Assembly (NCBI RefSeq): GCF_001718415.1 | Contig: NZ_CP013377.1 | Span: forward strand, 744,001-808,000 | Direction of reading: 5' to 3' | Source of the DNA: Burkholderia pseudomultivorans | GTDB lineage: Bacteria; Pseudomonadota; Gammaproteobacteria; Burkholderiales; Burkholderiaceae | Length of the DNA: 64,000 bases | Shown here: in pieces, positions 25,823-33,770 of the stretch | Numbering within the stretch: the first letter of the stretch is position 1 | Layout of the letters: each line of letters opens with the position of its first letter | The notes under the pieces: model-generated | Databases searched by the model: none | Told to the model about the DNA's origin: nothing | Seen by the model: the letters and a program-made list of their open reading frames with translations, nothing else | Made by a program: the position numbers and the translations under genes

Positions 25823-26857
25823 ATGTCGACACCGCTGTTCGGAAAGTTGTTTGCGCAACCCGTCGCGATCGACCCGGGGACGGCGAGTACCCGAATCTAT
25901 ACGCATGCGCGCGGCGTGGTGCTGAACCAGCCGTCGGTCGTGTGCTTCCGCAAGGCGGGCGGCGCCGACGCGCGGCCGACGCTGGAGGCGGTCGGCGAAC
26001 GCGCGAAGGCGCTGCTCGGCCGCGAGCCGGGCCATCTCGAAGCGGTGCGGCCGATGCAGCACGGCGTGATCGCCGACGCGCATGCGGCCGAACAGATGAT
26101 CCGCCGGTTCATCGACATGTCGCACACGCGCTCGCGGTTCGGCCGCCGCGTCGAGGTGACGCTGTGCGTGCCGTCCGACGCGACGCCCGTCGAGCGCCGC
26201 GCGATTCGCGAGGCCGCGTTCGCGGCCGGCGTGTCCGAGGTCGAGCTGATCGAGGAATCGCTGGCCGCCGCGCTCGGCGCAGGGTTGCCCGTGACCGAGC
26301 CGGTCGGCTCGATGGTGATCGACATCGGTGGCGGCACGACCGAGGTCGCGGTGATCGCGCTCGGCGGGATCGTCTACCGCGAGGCGATCCGGGTCGGCGG
26401 CAACCAGTTCGACGAGGCGATCGTCAATCACGTCCGCAGCCTGTATCGCGTGCTGCTCGGCGAGCAGACCGCCGAGCACGTGAAGAAGACGATCGGTTCG
26501 GCGACGAGCGCGGTGCCGCGCACGTCGACGCGCGCGGTCGGGCGCGGCGTCGAGGACGGGCTGCCGCGCTCGATCGAGCTGTCGAATCACGATGTCGCGG
26601 ATGCGCTGGCCGCGCCGCTGAAGCAGGTGATCGGCGCCGTGAAGTCGGTGCTGGAGAACGCGCCGGCCGAACTCGTGACCGACATCGCGCATCGCGGCAT
26701 CGTGCTGACGGGCGGCGGCGCGCTGCTCGCGGATCTCGAACGGCTGCTGTACGACGAGACCGGCCTGAGCGCGCGGATCGCCGACGAGCCGGCCACCTGC
26801 GCGGTGCGCGGCGCCGGCGAGGCGATGGGGCGGCTCACGATGTGCCCGGCGGATTGA
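25823..26857 (+). CDS. MreB-family actin-like protein (orphan paralogue)
   Basis: 344 aa, the normal MreB length. The ATP-binding blocks are present: IDPGTASTRIY (phosphate 1; usually IDLGTANTLIY), VIDIGGGTTEVAVI (phosphate 2) and VLTGGGALLADL (adenosine). The hydrophobic N-terminal stretch before the fold could anchor it to the membrane. There is no mreC, mreD or mrdAB beside it, so this is a second copy outside the cell-shape operon. The altered phosphate-1 loop and the sigma-28-like promoter suggest a special role, for instance in motile cells. That role is inference. Confidence 0.88.
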   Translation: MSTPLFGKLFAQPVAIDPGTASTRIYTHARGVVLNQPSVVCFRKAGGADARPTLEAVGERAKALLGREPGHLEAVRPMQHGVIADAHAAEQMIRRFIDMSHTRSRFGRRVEVTLCVPSDATPVERRAIREAAFAAGVSEVELIEESLAAALGAGLPVTEPVGSMVIDIGGGTTEVAVIALGGIVYREAIRVGGNQFDEAIVNHVRSLYRVLLGEQTAEHVKKTIGSATSAVPRTSTRAVGRGVEDGLPRSIELSNHDVADALAAPLKQVIGAVKSVLENAPAELVTDIAHRGIVLTGGGALLADLERLLYDETGLSARIADEPATCAVRGAGEAMGRLTMCPAD

Positions 26858-27049
26858 CGCGCGAAGGCGTGCGCACCAACACGCGTTGACATTCTTTCGA
26901 ACGCCGGGCGACGCGCATCCGTTGCGCGGCAGCCGGCACGTCCCGTCTTCGTCGAACCGTCGGCCGGTGGGGCCGCCTGCCGCCTGCCGCTTGGGGCCGG
27001 CGCGCGCGCCGTGGTAGCGTTACGCGCCCGTTCCGAAAGACCGACGACA

Positions 27050-27712
27050 TTGAACAACCGTACCGCCCAACGGGGCCTCGTGGCCCGAACCGGCCGACTG
27101 CTGGCCGTCCTTGCCTGCCTGTGGATCGGCGCGGCCGTCGCGCTCGTCGCATCCGGGATGCGCATGCCGGACGGCCCGGCCGACCTCGCGGTGATCTTCG
27201 GCAACGCGCTCGACGACAACGGCGCGCCGAAACCCGTGCTGGCGGCGCGGCTCGACGTCGGCGTGCGCTGCTATCACGCGGGGCGGTGCCCGACGCTGCT
27301 CGTCAGCGGCGCAATCGACGGTCCCGGCCTGAACGAGGCGGCCGCGATGCGCGACTATCTGGTCGCACGCGGCGTGCCGGCCGAGCGGATCGTAGTCGAC
27401 GAGCTGGGCGACAACACACTCGCGACCGCGCAGCACACGCTCGCCTATATGCGCGCGCAACGGCTGTCGAGCGTGCTGATCGTCAGCCAGTCCTACCACC
27501 TCGCGCGGGCGCGCCTCGCGTTCGAGCGGGTCGGCATCGCGCGGGCCGACCTCCGCGCCGCCTATCCGCGCGGCTTCCAGTGGCGCGACCTCTATTCGAG
27601 CTGGCGCGAAGTGCCGGCCTATGCGGTGTATGCGGTGCGTCTGTGGCTGAATCCCGATGCGCGCCCGGTTTCGTTCCGGCCGATGCTGTATCTGATGCGC
27701 CTGTTCGGATGA
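27050..27712 (+). CDS. DUF218 (YdcF/SanA-type) membrane-anchored protein
   Basis: 220 aa if started at TTG 27050; GTG 27011 is an in-frame alternative with no ribosome site. One membrane segment (LLAVLACLWIGAAVALV) near the N-terminus is followed by a DUF218 domain: AVIFGNALDDNGAPKPVLAAR, LLVSGAIDGPGLNEAAAMRDYL, DNTLATAQHTLAY and VSQSYHLARARLAF. Members bind nucleotides or act in envelope barrier functions. A periplasmic position is predicted; the exact function is unknown. Confidence 0.85.
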   Translation: MNNRTAQRGLVARTGRLLAVLACLWIGAAVALVASGMRMPDGPADLAVIFGNALDDNGAPKPVLAARLDVGVRCYHAGRCPTLLVSGAIDGPGLNEAAAMRDYLVARGVPAERIVVDELGDNTLATAQHTLAYMRAQRLSSVLIVSQSYHLARARLAFERVGIARADLRAAYPRGFQWRDLYSSWREVPAYAVYAVRLWLNPDARPVSFRPMLYLMRLFG

Positions 27713-27858
27713 CGGTCCGTCGCGCGCCGCGCGGCCGTCGGGGTGCGACACTGGCCGGCGCGACGCGCTGATCGCTGCGCACGTTCGCCGTTCTGGCCTA
27801 TCCTGTGCGAAACACACGCGACGCGCGCCGCGCGTGGCGTTTCGACCCAGGAGCATCG

Positions 27859-30078
27859 ATGCCGAATCACGACGAAGCAACGACGACCCAGGCGCCGCAA
27901 GTCGCGCCTGCTCCCCCGGCCAAAGCGTCGGGCCCCGCCTTCATCGCCCCGGAAGCCGATTCGCAGGCGCCCGCGCGCAACAACCAGTACGTGCTGAAAT
28001 CGGGCGACGCGTTCGTGGTCAGCGACGCGCTCGGCGACATCGGCGGCCGCGACGACGGCCTGTTCGTCGACGACATGCGCGTGCTGTCGAAATGGCGCCT
28101 GACGTTCGGCGGCCGCGCGCCGTCGCTGCTGTCGGGCGCGACCAGCGCCGACAACGCGTCGTTCACCGCGCACCTGACGAACCGCCCGCTGCCGCCGCTC
28201 GGCGGCCGCGAGACGCCGGAAGGCGTGATCCATATCGAACGACAGCGCGTGCTCGCGGGCGACGTGCTGTACGAGGCGCTGACGCTGACGAACTACGGCG
28301 CGAGCGAGGCCGAGGTGCCGCTGTCGGTGTCGTTCGCGGCCGATTTCAAGGACATGTTCGAAGTGCGCGGCACGCCGCGGCCGAAGCGCGGCACGGCCGC
28401 CGCGCCGAGCGTCGAGGCGGGCGCGGTGCGGCTGCGCTACGACGGCCTCGACGGCGTCGAGCGCAACGTGACCGTGAATTTCTCGCCGGCGCCCGACACG
28501 CTGTCGGTCGACCGCGCCGACTACACGCTGACGATCGCCGCGCAGGCGTGCATCTCGATCTACCTGACCGTCGACGCGACGCTCGGGCCGCGGCCGACCG
28601 AGGCGCCGGGCTGCGGCCGCGTCGCGCTGCGCACCGCGCTGGTCGGCGTGCACCGCACGATGCGCGCGCGGCGCGAGACGATGGCGCGCGTGCGCACCGG
28701 CAACCCGTTGTTCGACGCGTGGCTCGACCGTTCGCTCGCGGATCTCGGGCTGCTGACCACGCAGCTCGACACGGGGCCGTACCCGTACGCGGGCATTCCG
28801 TGGTTCTCGACGCCGTTCGGCCGCGACGCGGTGATCACGTCGCTGCAGATGCTGTGGCTCGAGCCGTCGCTCGCGCGCGGCGTGCTGCGTTTCCTCGCCG
28901 AGCATCAGGCGCGCGAGACGTCCGCGTTTCGCGATGCGGAGCCCGGCAAGATCATGCACGAGTTCCGCCGCAGCGAAATGGCCGCGACCGGCGAGGTGCC
29001 GTTCGCGCTGTATTACGGCGGTGTCGACACGACGCCGCTGTTCATCGTGCTGGCGGGCGCTTATGCGGAACACACCGGCGACGACGCGCTGATCGACGAG
29101 CTGTGGCCCGCGCTCGAGCGCGCCGCGCAATGGGTGCTCGACAAGTGCGACCGCAGTCCTTACGGGCTGCTCGATTACCAGCGCACGTCGGAGCGCGGGC
29201 TGGCGAACCAGGGCTGGAAGGACAGCCACGATTCGGTGTTCCACGCCGACGGCCGCTTCCCGGACGGCCCGATCGCGCTGGTCGAAGTGCAGGCCTATGC
29301 GTGCGCGGCGCTCGACGCGATGGCCGCATGCTCGAAGCGGCGCGGCCATGCGGCCGACGCGACGCGTTATGCGCTGCGCGCGAAGATGCTGCGCGAGCAG
29401 GTCGATGCGCTGTTCTGGATGCCGGACGGCGACTTCTACGGGATCGCGCTCGACGGTCACGGCGAGCTGTGCCGCGTGCTCGCGTCGAATGCCGGGCATC
29501 TGCTCGCGTTCGGGCTGCCCGACGCCGAACGCGGCGCGGCGGTCGCCGGCGTGCTCGGCTCGACGCTGTTCCAGACCGGCTGGGGGATCCGCACGCTCGC
29601 GGCCGGCCAGCCGCGTTTCAACCCGATGGCCTATCACAACGGCTCGGTATGGCCGCACGACAACGCGCTGATCGCGCGCGGCCTCGCGCGCTATGGCGAC
29701 AAGACGGCCGCGGTGAACCTGCTGCGCTCGCTGTTCGAGGCCGCGGTCAGCTTCGAGATGCGCTTGCCCGAGCTGTTCTGCGGCTTCCCGCGCCGGCGCG
29801 GCGAGCCGCCGACCGCGTATCCGGTCGCGTGCCTGCCGCAGGCGTGGGCGGCCGGTGCGCCGTTCATGATGCTGCAGGCGTGTCTCGGCGTCAGCGTCGA
29901 TGCGGCGCGCCACGAAGTGCGCGTCGAGCGCCCGGCGCTGCCGGAAGGCGTCGACTGGTTGCGGATCGACGAACTGCGGGTCGGTGACGAGAGCGTGTCG
30001 CTGACGTTCCGCCGCGTCGACGGCCAGGTGGTCGCGGCCGCCGAGCCGGGGCGCGTGAAGGTGGTCGCGGTGCTGTAG
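27859..30078 (+). CDS. Glycogen-debranching-type (amylo-alpha-1,6-glucosidase-like) protein
   Basis: 739 aa. After a low-complexity N-terminus, an N-terminal beta domain (about 45-260: YVLKSGDAFVVSDALGDI, FVDDMRVLSKWRL) precedes an (alpha/alpha)6-barrel catalytic domain typical of glycogen-debranching enzymes. Recognisable barrel pieces are GIPWFSTPFGRDAVITSLQ, GWKDSHDSVFHADG and YHNGSVWPHDNALIARG. The last two hold candidate catalytic acids. CAGGAG precedes ATG 27859. It probably trims alpha-1,6-linked or other alpha-glucosidic branches; no other glycogen gene is next to it. Confidence 0.9.
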   Translation: MPNHDEATTTQAPQVAPAPPAKASGPAFIAPEADSQAPARNNQYVLKSGDAFVVSDALGDIGGRDDGLFVDDMRVLSKWRLTFGGRAPSLLSGATSADNASFTAHLTNRPLPPLGGRETPEGVIHIERQRVLAGDVLYEALTLTNYGASEAEVPLSVSFAADFKDMFEVRGTPRPKRGTAAAPSVEAGAVRLRYDGLDGVERNVTVNFSPAPDTLSVDRADYTLTIAAQACISIYLTVDATLGPRPTEAPGCGRVALRTALVGVHRTMRARRETMARVRTGNPLFDAWLDRSLADLGLLTTQLDTGPYPYAGIPWFSTPFGRDAVITSLQMLWLEPSLARGVLRFLAEHQARETSAFRDAEPGKIMHEFRRSEMAATGEVPFALYYGGVDTTPLFIVLAGAYAEHTGDDALIDELWPALERAAQWVLDKCDRSPYGLLDYQRTSERGLANQGWKDSHDSVFHADGRFPDGPIALVEVQAYACAALDAMAACSKRRGHAADATRYALRAKMLREQVDALFWMPDGDFYGIALDGHGELCRVLASNAGHLLAFGLPDAERGAAVAGVLGSTLFQTGWGIRTLAAGQPRFNPMAYHNGSVWPHDNALIARGLARYGDKTAAVNLLRSLFEAAVSFEMRLPELFCGFPRRRGEPPTAYPVACLPQAWAAGAPFMMLQACLGVSVDAARHEVRVERPALPEGVDWLRIDELRVGDESVSLTFRRVDGQVVAAAEPGRVKVVAVL

Positions 30079-30174
30079 CGGCGCGCGGCGCGGACGTTGC
30101 GCGATGTCGCGTCACGTTCGCGCGCAGCGGCATAGAATCGTCACATGACCCTTGAGCAAATGTGGAGGCATACG

Positions 30175-30426
30175 ATGACGACCGACAACCGGCCCGACGA
30201 CGGCGAGCACAAGCTCGAGAACCTCGAAGCGGCGGTCGACCACCTGCACAAGTCGATCGAGTCGCAGAGCATCGCGGTCGGCGCGGCGAAGGGCATTCTG
30301 TTCAGCCTGATCGAGACGCTGGGCGCGCTGATCGGCGATCCGGACCTGCCGGAGCACGCGCGCTCGGGCTACGAGGCGCTGCGCGACAAGGCGAGCGAGC
30401 TGCGCGGCGGGCTCGAGCGGCACTGA
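30175..30426 (+). CDS. Small acidic, helical protein of unknown function
   Basis: 83 aa from ATG 30175, chosen because GGAGG (30164-30168) sits at ideal spacing; an ATG at 30145 lacks this. The protein is mostly helical by composition (ENLEAAVDHLHKSIESQSIAV, then SGYEALRDKASELRGGLE) without signal or membrane segment. It is 96 bp after the debranching enzyme and just upstream of the first repeat array. No family was recognised. Confidence 0.65.
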   Translation: MTTDNRPDDGEHKLENLEAAVDHLHKSIESQSIAVGAAKGILFSLIETLGALIGDPDLPEHARSGYEALRDKASELRGGLERH

Positions 30427-30491
30427 CGCCGGGCGCCGGCGTGCGCGCCGGCGCTGCCCGATTTCGGGGAGAACGCGCAAAACCCCGTGCG

Positions 30492-30556
30492 CTCAACGAC
30501 TTGGCGGCGCGATGCGCAGGATATCCACAAGCTTGCCAACACAATCTGTGGAGAAC
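30492..30556 (+). repeat. 65-bp repeat, unit 1
   Basis: Upstream tag CTCAA in place of ATCAA; core begins at 30521 with ATATCCACAAGCTTGCC. The right arm reads TGTGGAGAAC, so the last bases diverge from the consensus TGTGGACAAG. The tag-to-core offset is 29 bp, as in every copy. Confidence 0.85.
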
Positions 30557-30657
30557 CGGCGCGTCGTGCGCGCCGCGCGCGCGGGCGATGCGCGCGACTG
30601 TCAACCGGCCGCCGTCGCGCTGACCCGGTCGGCCCGGCGCTGAAAATATGCCGTTGT

Positions 30658-30722
30658 ATCAAGATGTTACGTGCCGCGTCAGCAGGATATCCACAGGCTT
30701 GCCAACAAAATCTGTGGACAAG
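30658..30722 (+). repeat. 65-bp repeat, unit 2
   Basis: ATCAA at 30658, core from 30687 (ATATCCACAGGCTTGCC) to TGTGGACAAG ending at 30722. Its left arm CCACAGG is the closest of the eight to a consensus DnaA-box neighbourhood. 166 bp from unit 1. Confidence 0.88.
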
Positions 30723-30822
30723 ACCTGCCCGATTGCATCGCGTGGGTTGCGGATGCGGGCGGCGCGAGAAGTTTGGCGCGCGCGCTGCCCGATGTCCGCG
30801 TCGGCGCGGTAAATCGTGCGCG

Positions 30823-30887
30823 ATCAAGGGTTTAGCGCCCGGGTACCCAGGATATCCACATCCTTGCCAACACTTTCTGTGGACAAG
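30823..30887 (+). repeat. 65-bp repeat, unit 3
   Basis: ATCAA at 30823, core from 30852 to 30887. The centre reads CCTTGCCAACACTTTC, so it is more diverged between the two arms, yet both arms are intact. 165 bp from unit 2 and only 12 bp before the penR stop. Confidence 0.87.
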
Positions 30888-30898
30888 CGCGGCCGGCG

Positions 30899-31789
30899 CT
30901 ATGCCGCCGGCGCCGCAGCCGCCGCCTCGGCGACGATCCAGTCGCGAAACAGCGTCATCGCCGGCGTCAGCGGTTTCGACTTCAGCGACGTGAGCCAGTA
31001 GCCGCCGGCTTCGACGTCGATGTCGAGCGGCCGCGCGAGCAGGCCGAGTTGCAGTTCGCGCGCAAACATGCAGGCCGGCGCGAGCGCCACGCCCGCGCCC
31101 TGCATCGCGGCTTCGACCATCAGCCGCGACGAATCGAACACGGGGCCGTTGACCGTCCACGGTTCGAGCTGCGCCGCGTCGAACCAGCCGAGCCATTCGT
31201 CGATCCGGTAGGACCGCAGCAGCGTCTCGTTCGCGAGATCGGCCGGCTGCGCGAGCCGTCGCGCGATCTCCGGCGCGCACAGCGCGGTGAGTGGCGCGTC
31301 GAGCAGCCGCTCGTTGCGCGTCGCGGGCCAGTTGCCTTCGCCGAAGCGGATCGCGAAGTCGAGGCCCTCGGCGGCGAGGTCGACGACGTTGTTGTGGGTG
31401 CGCAGCCGCAGTTCGACGAACGGATGCGTATCGCCGAACCGTTTCAGCCGCGGCATTAGCCAGCCTATGGCAAAGGTGCCGACGACGCCGAGCGTCAGCA
31501 CCTCGTGCAGCCGCCCGCCCTCGAACTGCTTGAGCACTGTCTCGATGCGGCTGAACGCGTCGCTCAGCACCGGCAGCAGCGCGCGCCCTTCGTCGGTGAG
31601 ACCGAGCCCGCGCGGCAGCCGTGTAAACAGCGTGCAGCCGAGCCGTTCCTCGAGCGCACGCACCTGCTGGCTGACCGCGGCCTGCGTCACGCTGAGCTCG
31701 AGGCCGGCGCGCGTGAAGTTCAGGTGGCGCGCCGACGATTCGAACGCGCGCAGCGCATTGAGCGGAAGATGAGGGCGGAGCTTGGCCAT
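30899..31789 (-). CDS. penR: LysR-type regulator of the beta-lactamase, PenR/AmpR-like
   Basis: 296 aa. It has an N-terminal winged helix (LPLNALRAFESSARHLNFTRAGLELSVTQ region) with the AmpR-type opening. The effector domain includes THNNVVDLAAEGLDFAIRFGEGNW. The gene is divergent from the class A beta-lactamase with 141 bp between starts, the standard penR-penA (ampR-ampC) arrangement. AmpR-type proteins respond to muropeptides and activate the lactamase. Regulation here is inferred from that arrangement. Confidence 0.93.
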   Translation of the reverse strand: MAKLRPHLPLNALRAFESSARHLNFTRAGLELSVTQAAVSQQVRALEERLGCTLFTRLPRGLGLTDEGRALLPVLSDAFSRIETVLKQFEGGRLHEVLTLGVVGTFAIGWLMPRLKRFGDTHPFVELRLRTHNNVVDLAAEGLDFAIRFGEGNWPATRNERLLDAPLTALCAPEIARRLAQPADLANETLLRSYRIDEWLGWFDAAQLEPWTVNGPVFDSSRLMVEAAMQGAGVALAPACMFARELQLGLLARPLDIDVEAGGYWLTSLKSKPLTPAMTLFRDWIVAEAAAAAPAA

Positions 31790-31930
31790 AAGAATTTCTT
31801 TCGTCAGTGCTCAATTATCGTTGCTTGTCAGCGGACCGTAAAGTCACGATAGTGCTGTCTCGCCGGCCGGCCGCCTTGCGTTCACGTCAGGACTTCATCG
31901 ACGCCATTCTTCCATCACGAGACAACCGAC
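31790..31930. promoter_or_regulatory. penR-penA divergent control region
   Basis: 141 bp, AT-richer than its flanks around 31810-31865. It must carry both promoters and the LysR-type binding site. TATCG and CGATA arms about 33 nt apart (near 31816 and 31857) are candidates, but the exact operator is not certain. Confidence 0.5.
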
Positions 31931-32878
31931 ATGACCTACTCATCGCAACGACGAACCCTGTTGCTGGCCGCGGCGGCGGCGCCGCTCGTCCTGGCCGCCG
32001 GCGCGCGCGCGGCGCAGCAGACCGCCGCGCCGGACCCGTCGAGCGCGGCCGCCGCGGCAGCCGCAGCGGCCCTGGCCAACGATGCCGACGCGCAGGCATA
32101 CGACGCGCTGCAGGCGCTCGAGCGCGACGCGGGCGGCCGCCTCGGCGTGTACGCGGTCGACACCGCGAGCGGCCGCAGCGTCGAGCACCGCCCCAACGAG
32201 CGCTTTCCGTTCTGCAGCACGTTCAAGGCGATGCTGGCCGCGGCGGTGCTCGCGCAGAGCGTCGAGCGCCCGGCGTTGCTGCAACAGCGCGTGACGTACG
32301 GGAAGGCCGACCTCGTCAACTATTCGCCGGTGTCCGGCAAGCACGTCGACACCGGCATGACGGTCGCCGAGCTGTGCGCGGCCGCGATCCAGTACAGCGA
32401 CAACTCGGCCGCGAACCTGCTGATGAAGCTGATCGGCGGCCCGTCGGCCGTGACCGCGTATGCGCGCTCGATCGGCGACGACACGTTCCGCCTCGATCGA
32501 TGGGAGACCGAACTGAATACCGCGCTGCCCGGCGACCTGCGCGATACGACGACGCCGGCCGCGATGGCCGCGAGCCTGCGCGTGCTTGCGCTCGGCGATG
32601 CATTGCCCGCTGCGCAGCGCGCGCAGCTGCTCGAATGGCTGCGCGGGAACAAGGTCGGCGACAAGCGGATTCGCGCGGGCGTGCCGGCCGGCTGGCAGGT
32701 CGGCGACAAGACCGGCACCGGCGACTACGGGACGACCAACGATGCGGGCGTGATCTGGCCGACGTCGCGTGCGCCGATCGTGCTGGTCGTCTACTACACG
32801 CAGGCGCGCGCCGATGCGCGCGCGAAGGACGACGTGATCGCGGCCGTCGCGCGGATCGCGGTCGCGGCGTTCGGTTGA
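31931..32878 (+). CDS. penA: Class A beta-lactamase, Pen family
   Basis: 315 aa. The leader [21 protein letters not shown] has a twin arginine and hydrophobic core, so Tat export is expected. An alanine-rich linker follows. All class A motifs are present: S96-T-F-K99 (the S70-x-x-K motif) preceded by Cys, SDN in [11 protein letters not shown], the omega-loop Glu in RWETELN, and KTG in [10 protein letters not shown]. The Cys before the active serine is typical of Pen and carbapenemase-like enzymes. It hydrolyses penicillins and cephalosporins in the periplasm. Spectrum cannot be read from sequence alone. Confidence 0.95.
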   Translation: MTYSSQRRTLLLAAAAAPLVLAAGARAAQQTAAPDPSSAAAAAAAAALANDADAQAYDALQALERDAGGRLGVYAVDTASGRSVEHRPNERFPFCSTFKAMLAAAVLAQSVERPALLQQRVTYGKADLVNYSPVSGKHVDTGMTVAELCAAAIQYSDNSAANLLMKLIGGPSAVTAYARSIGDDTFRLDRWETELNTALPGDLRDTTTPAAMAASLRVLALGDALPAAQRAQLLEWLRGNKVGDKRIRAGVPAGWQVGDKTGTGDYGTTNDAGVIWPTSRAPIVLVVYYTQARADARAKDDVIAAVARIAVAAFG

Positions 32879-32986
32879 GCGGCGCGCACGCGACGCTGCG
32901 CTTGCGCGCCGCGTGAAACGGGCGGGCGGCATGCGTCTGCGCGACGCGTTGCCGCCATCGTGATCCGCGCGATTAAACGTTGTGAG

Positions 32987-33051
32987 ATCAACGACTTGGC
33001 TCACGCATGCTCAGGATATCCACATCCTTGCCAACAAAAAGTGTGGACAAG
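32987..33051 (+). repeat. 65-bp repeat, unit 4
   Basis: ATCAA at 32987, core 33016-33051. The centre has AAAAAG before TGTGGACAAG. First unit on the right side of penA. Confidence 0.87.
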
Positions 33052-33158
33052 CGGGCGGGTTCGCGCGTGCGAGGCGATGTGCGCGACGGCAACGCATCGG
33101 TTGGCGCGCGCGAATGCGGCCGTGCCCGATTTGCAGCGGCGCGGACAAAGCCTTTCGG

Positions 33159-33223
33159 ATCAAGCGCTTGATCGTGGTATGCGCAGGCTATCCACACGCT
33201 TGCCAACAAAATGTGTGGACAAG
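33159..33223 (+). repeat. 65-bp repeat, unit 5
   Basis: ATCAA at 33159, core 33188-33223 beginning CTATCCACACGC. It shares AGCGCTTGATCG upstream with unit 6, so these two are the most recent pair. Confidence 0.87.
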
Positions 33224-33312
33224 CTCGGCGCGCGTCGCGCGACACGGCCATGCGCGCCGATGACCGGCCGGTCGCGTGCCGTTTTCGTAGCGCCGTGAAC
33301 AAAGCCTTACGG

Positions 33313-33377
33313 ATCAAGCGCTTGATCGCGGTATGCGCAGGCTATCCACATGCTTGCCAACACAATCTGTGGACAAG
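33313..33377 (+). repeat. 65-bp repeat, unit 6
   Basis: ATCAA at 33313, core 33342-33377 beginning CTATCCACATGC. About 40 bp upstream of the core are nearly the same as in unit 5, which points to local duplication. Confidence 0.87.
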
Positions 33378-33478
33378 GAGGGGGCGTGTCGGGCCGCTGC
33401 GGCAGCCGGAGCGGCCGATCGTCGACGGCGGCTCGGCACACTGCCCAAACGATGGCGCGACGCATGAATCGTCGTGCG

Positions 33479-33543
33479 ATCAACGGCTTAGCGCAGGCAT
33501 GCGCAGGATATCCACAAGCTTGCCAACAAAATCTGGGGGTAAG
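33479..33543 (+). repeat. 65-bp repeat, unit 7 (right arm degenerate)
   Basis: ATCAA at 33479, core 33508-33543. The right arm is TGGGGGTAAG instead of TGTGGACAAG, so its dyad is broken. The left arm ATATCCACA is intact. Confidence 0.85.
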
Positions 33544-33687
33544 TGGCGGGGCTGCGGCATCGTTTCGCGCGCGGGCGATTGCCCCGCATGCAGCGATGAG
33601 GCGTCCCGATGCGAAGTGCGCCGAAGCGCGCAAGGGGCGGCCGCTGTGCGACGCAGCGTCTGCATCACTTGTGCCAAAGCCCGTCGG

Positions 33688-33752
33688 ATCAAGGGCTTAG
33701 CGTCGCGATGCGCAGGATATCCACAAGCTTGCCAACAAAATCTGTGGACAAG
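33688..33752 (+). repeat. 65-bp repeat, unit 8
   Basis: ATCAA at 33688, core 33717-33752. It fits the consensus at every position and ends 19 bp before the qseC stop codon. Confidence 0.88.
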
Positions 33753-33770
33753 CCGGGCCTCGCGCGTGCG

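Larger units (their letters stand above)
30427..30898. other. Gene-free interval with repeat array A (three units)
   Basis: Apart from three units of the 65-bp repeat (listed separately) the spacers are GC-rich and dissimilar from each other. No gene is supported. The interval ends at the penR stop codon. Confidence 0.8.
32879..33770. other. Gene-free interval with repeat array B (five units)
   Basis: 892 bp between penA and qseC. Five units of the 65-bp repeat occur at 154-209-bp spacing, all in the same orientation. Spacers are unrelated GC-rich sequence. Short open frames here are translations of the repeat, not genes. Confidence 0.82.

Noticed and set aside
23517..25925. Very long open frame (802 codons) on the + strand opposite the patatin autotransporter
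   Set aside because: Arg/Asp/Ala-rich translation without domains; it mirrors the codon bias of the real minus-strand gene. The same holds for the 1322-codon frame at 48117-52085 opposite adiA/adiC and the 717-codon frame at 37985-40138.
31859..33004. A third gene overlapping penA on the opposite strand (354 codons)
   Set aside because: Antisense frame with Arg/Gly-rich sequence, explained by codon bias of penA.
30492..33752. CRISPR array
   Set aside because: Units are 65 bp with about 100-bp spacers of irregular length, lie in two blocks separated by genes and have no cas genes nearby; spacing and unit length do not fit.
30492..33752. Chromosome origin (DnaA box cluster)
   Set aside because: No repA, parAB, dnaA or AT-rich unwinding element is present; the arms deviate from the strict box. 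DnaA binding remains only a hypothesis for the repeats.
30658..33752. A family of microproteins encoded by the repeats (reading ISTSLPTKSVDK in one frame)
   Set aside because: The frame stays open through the repeat, but there is no consistent start codon or ribosome site, and other frames are equally open; fixed length is better explained by DNA or RNA structure.
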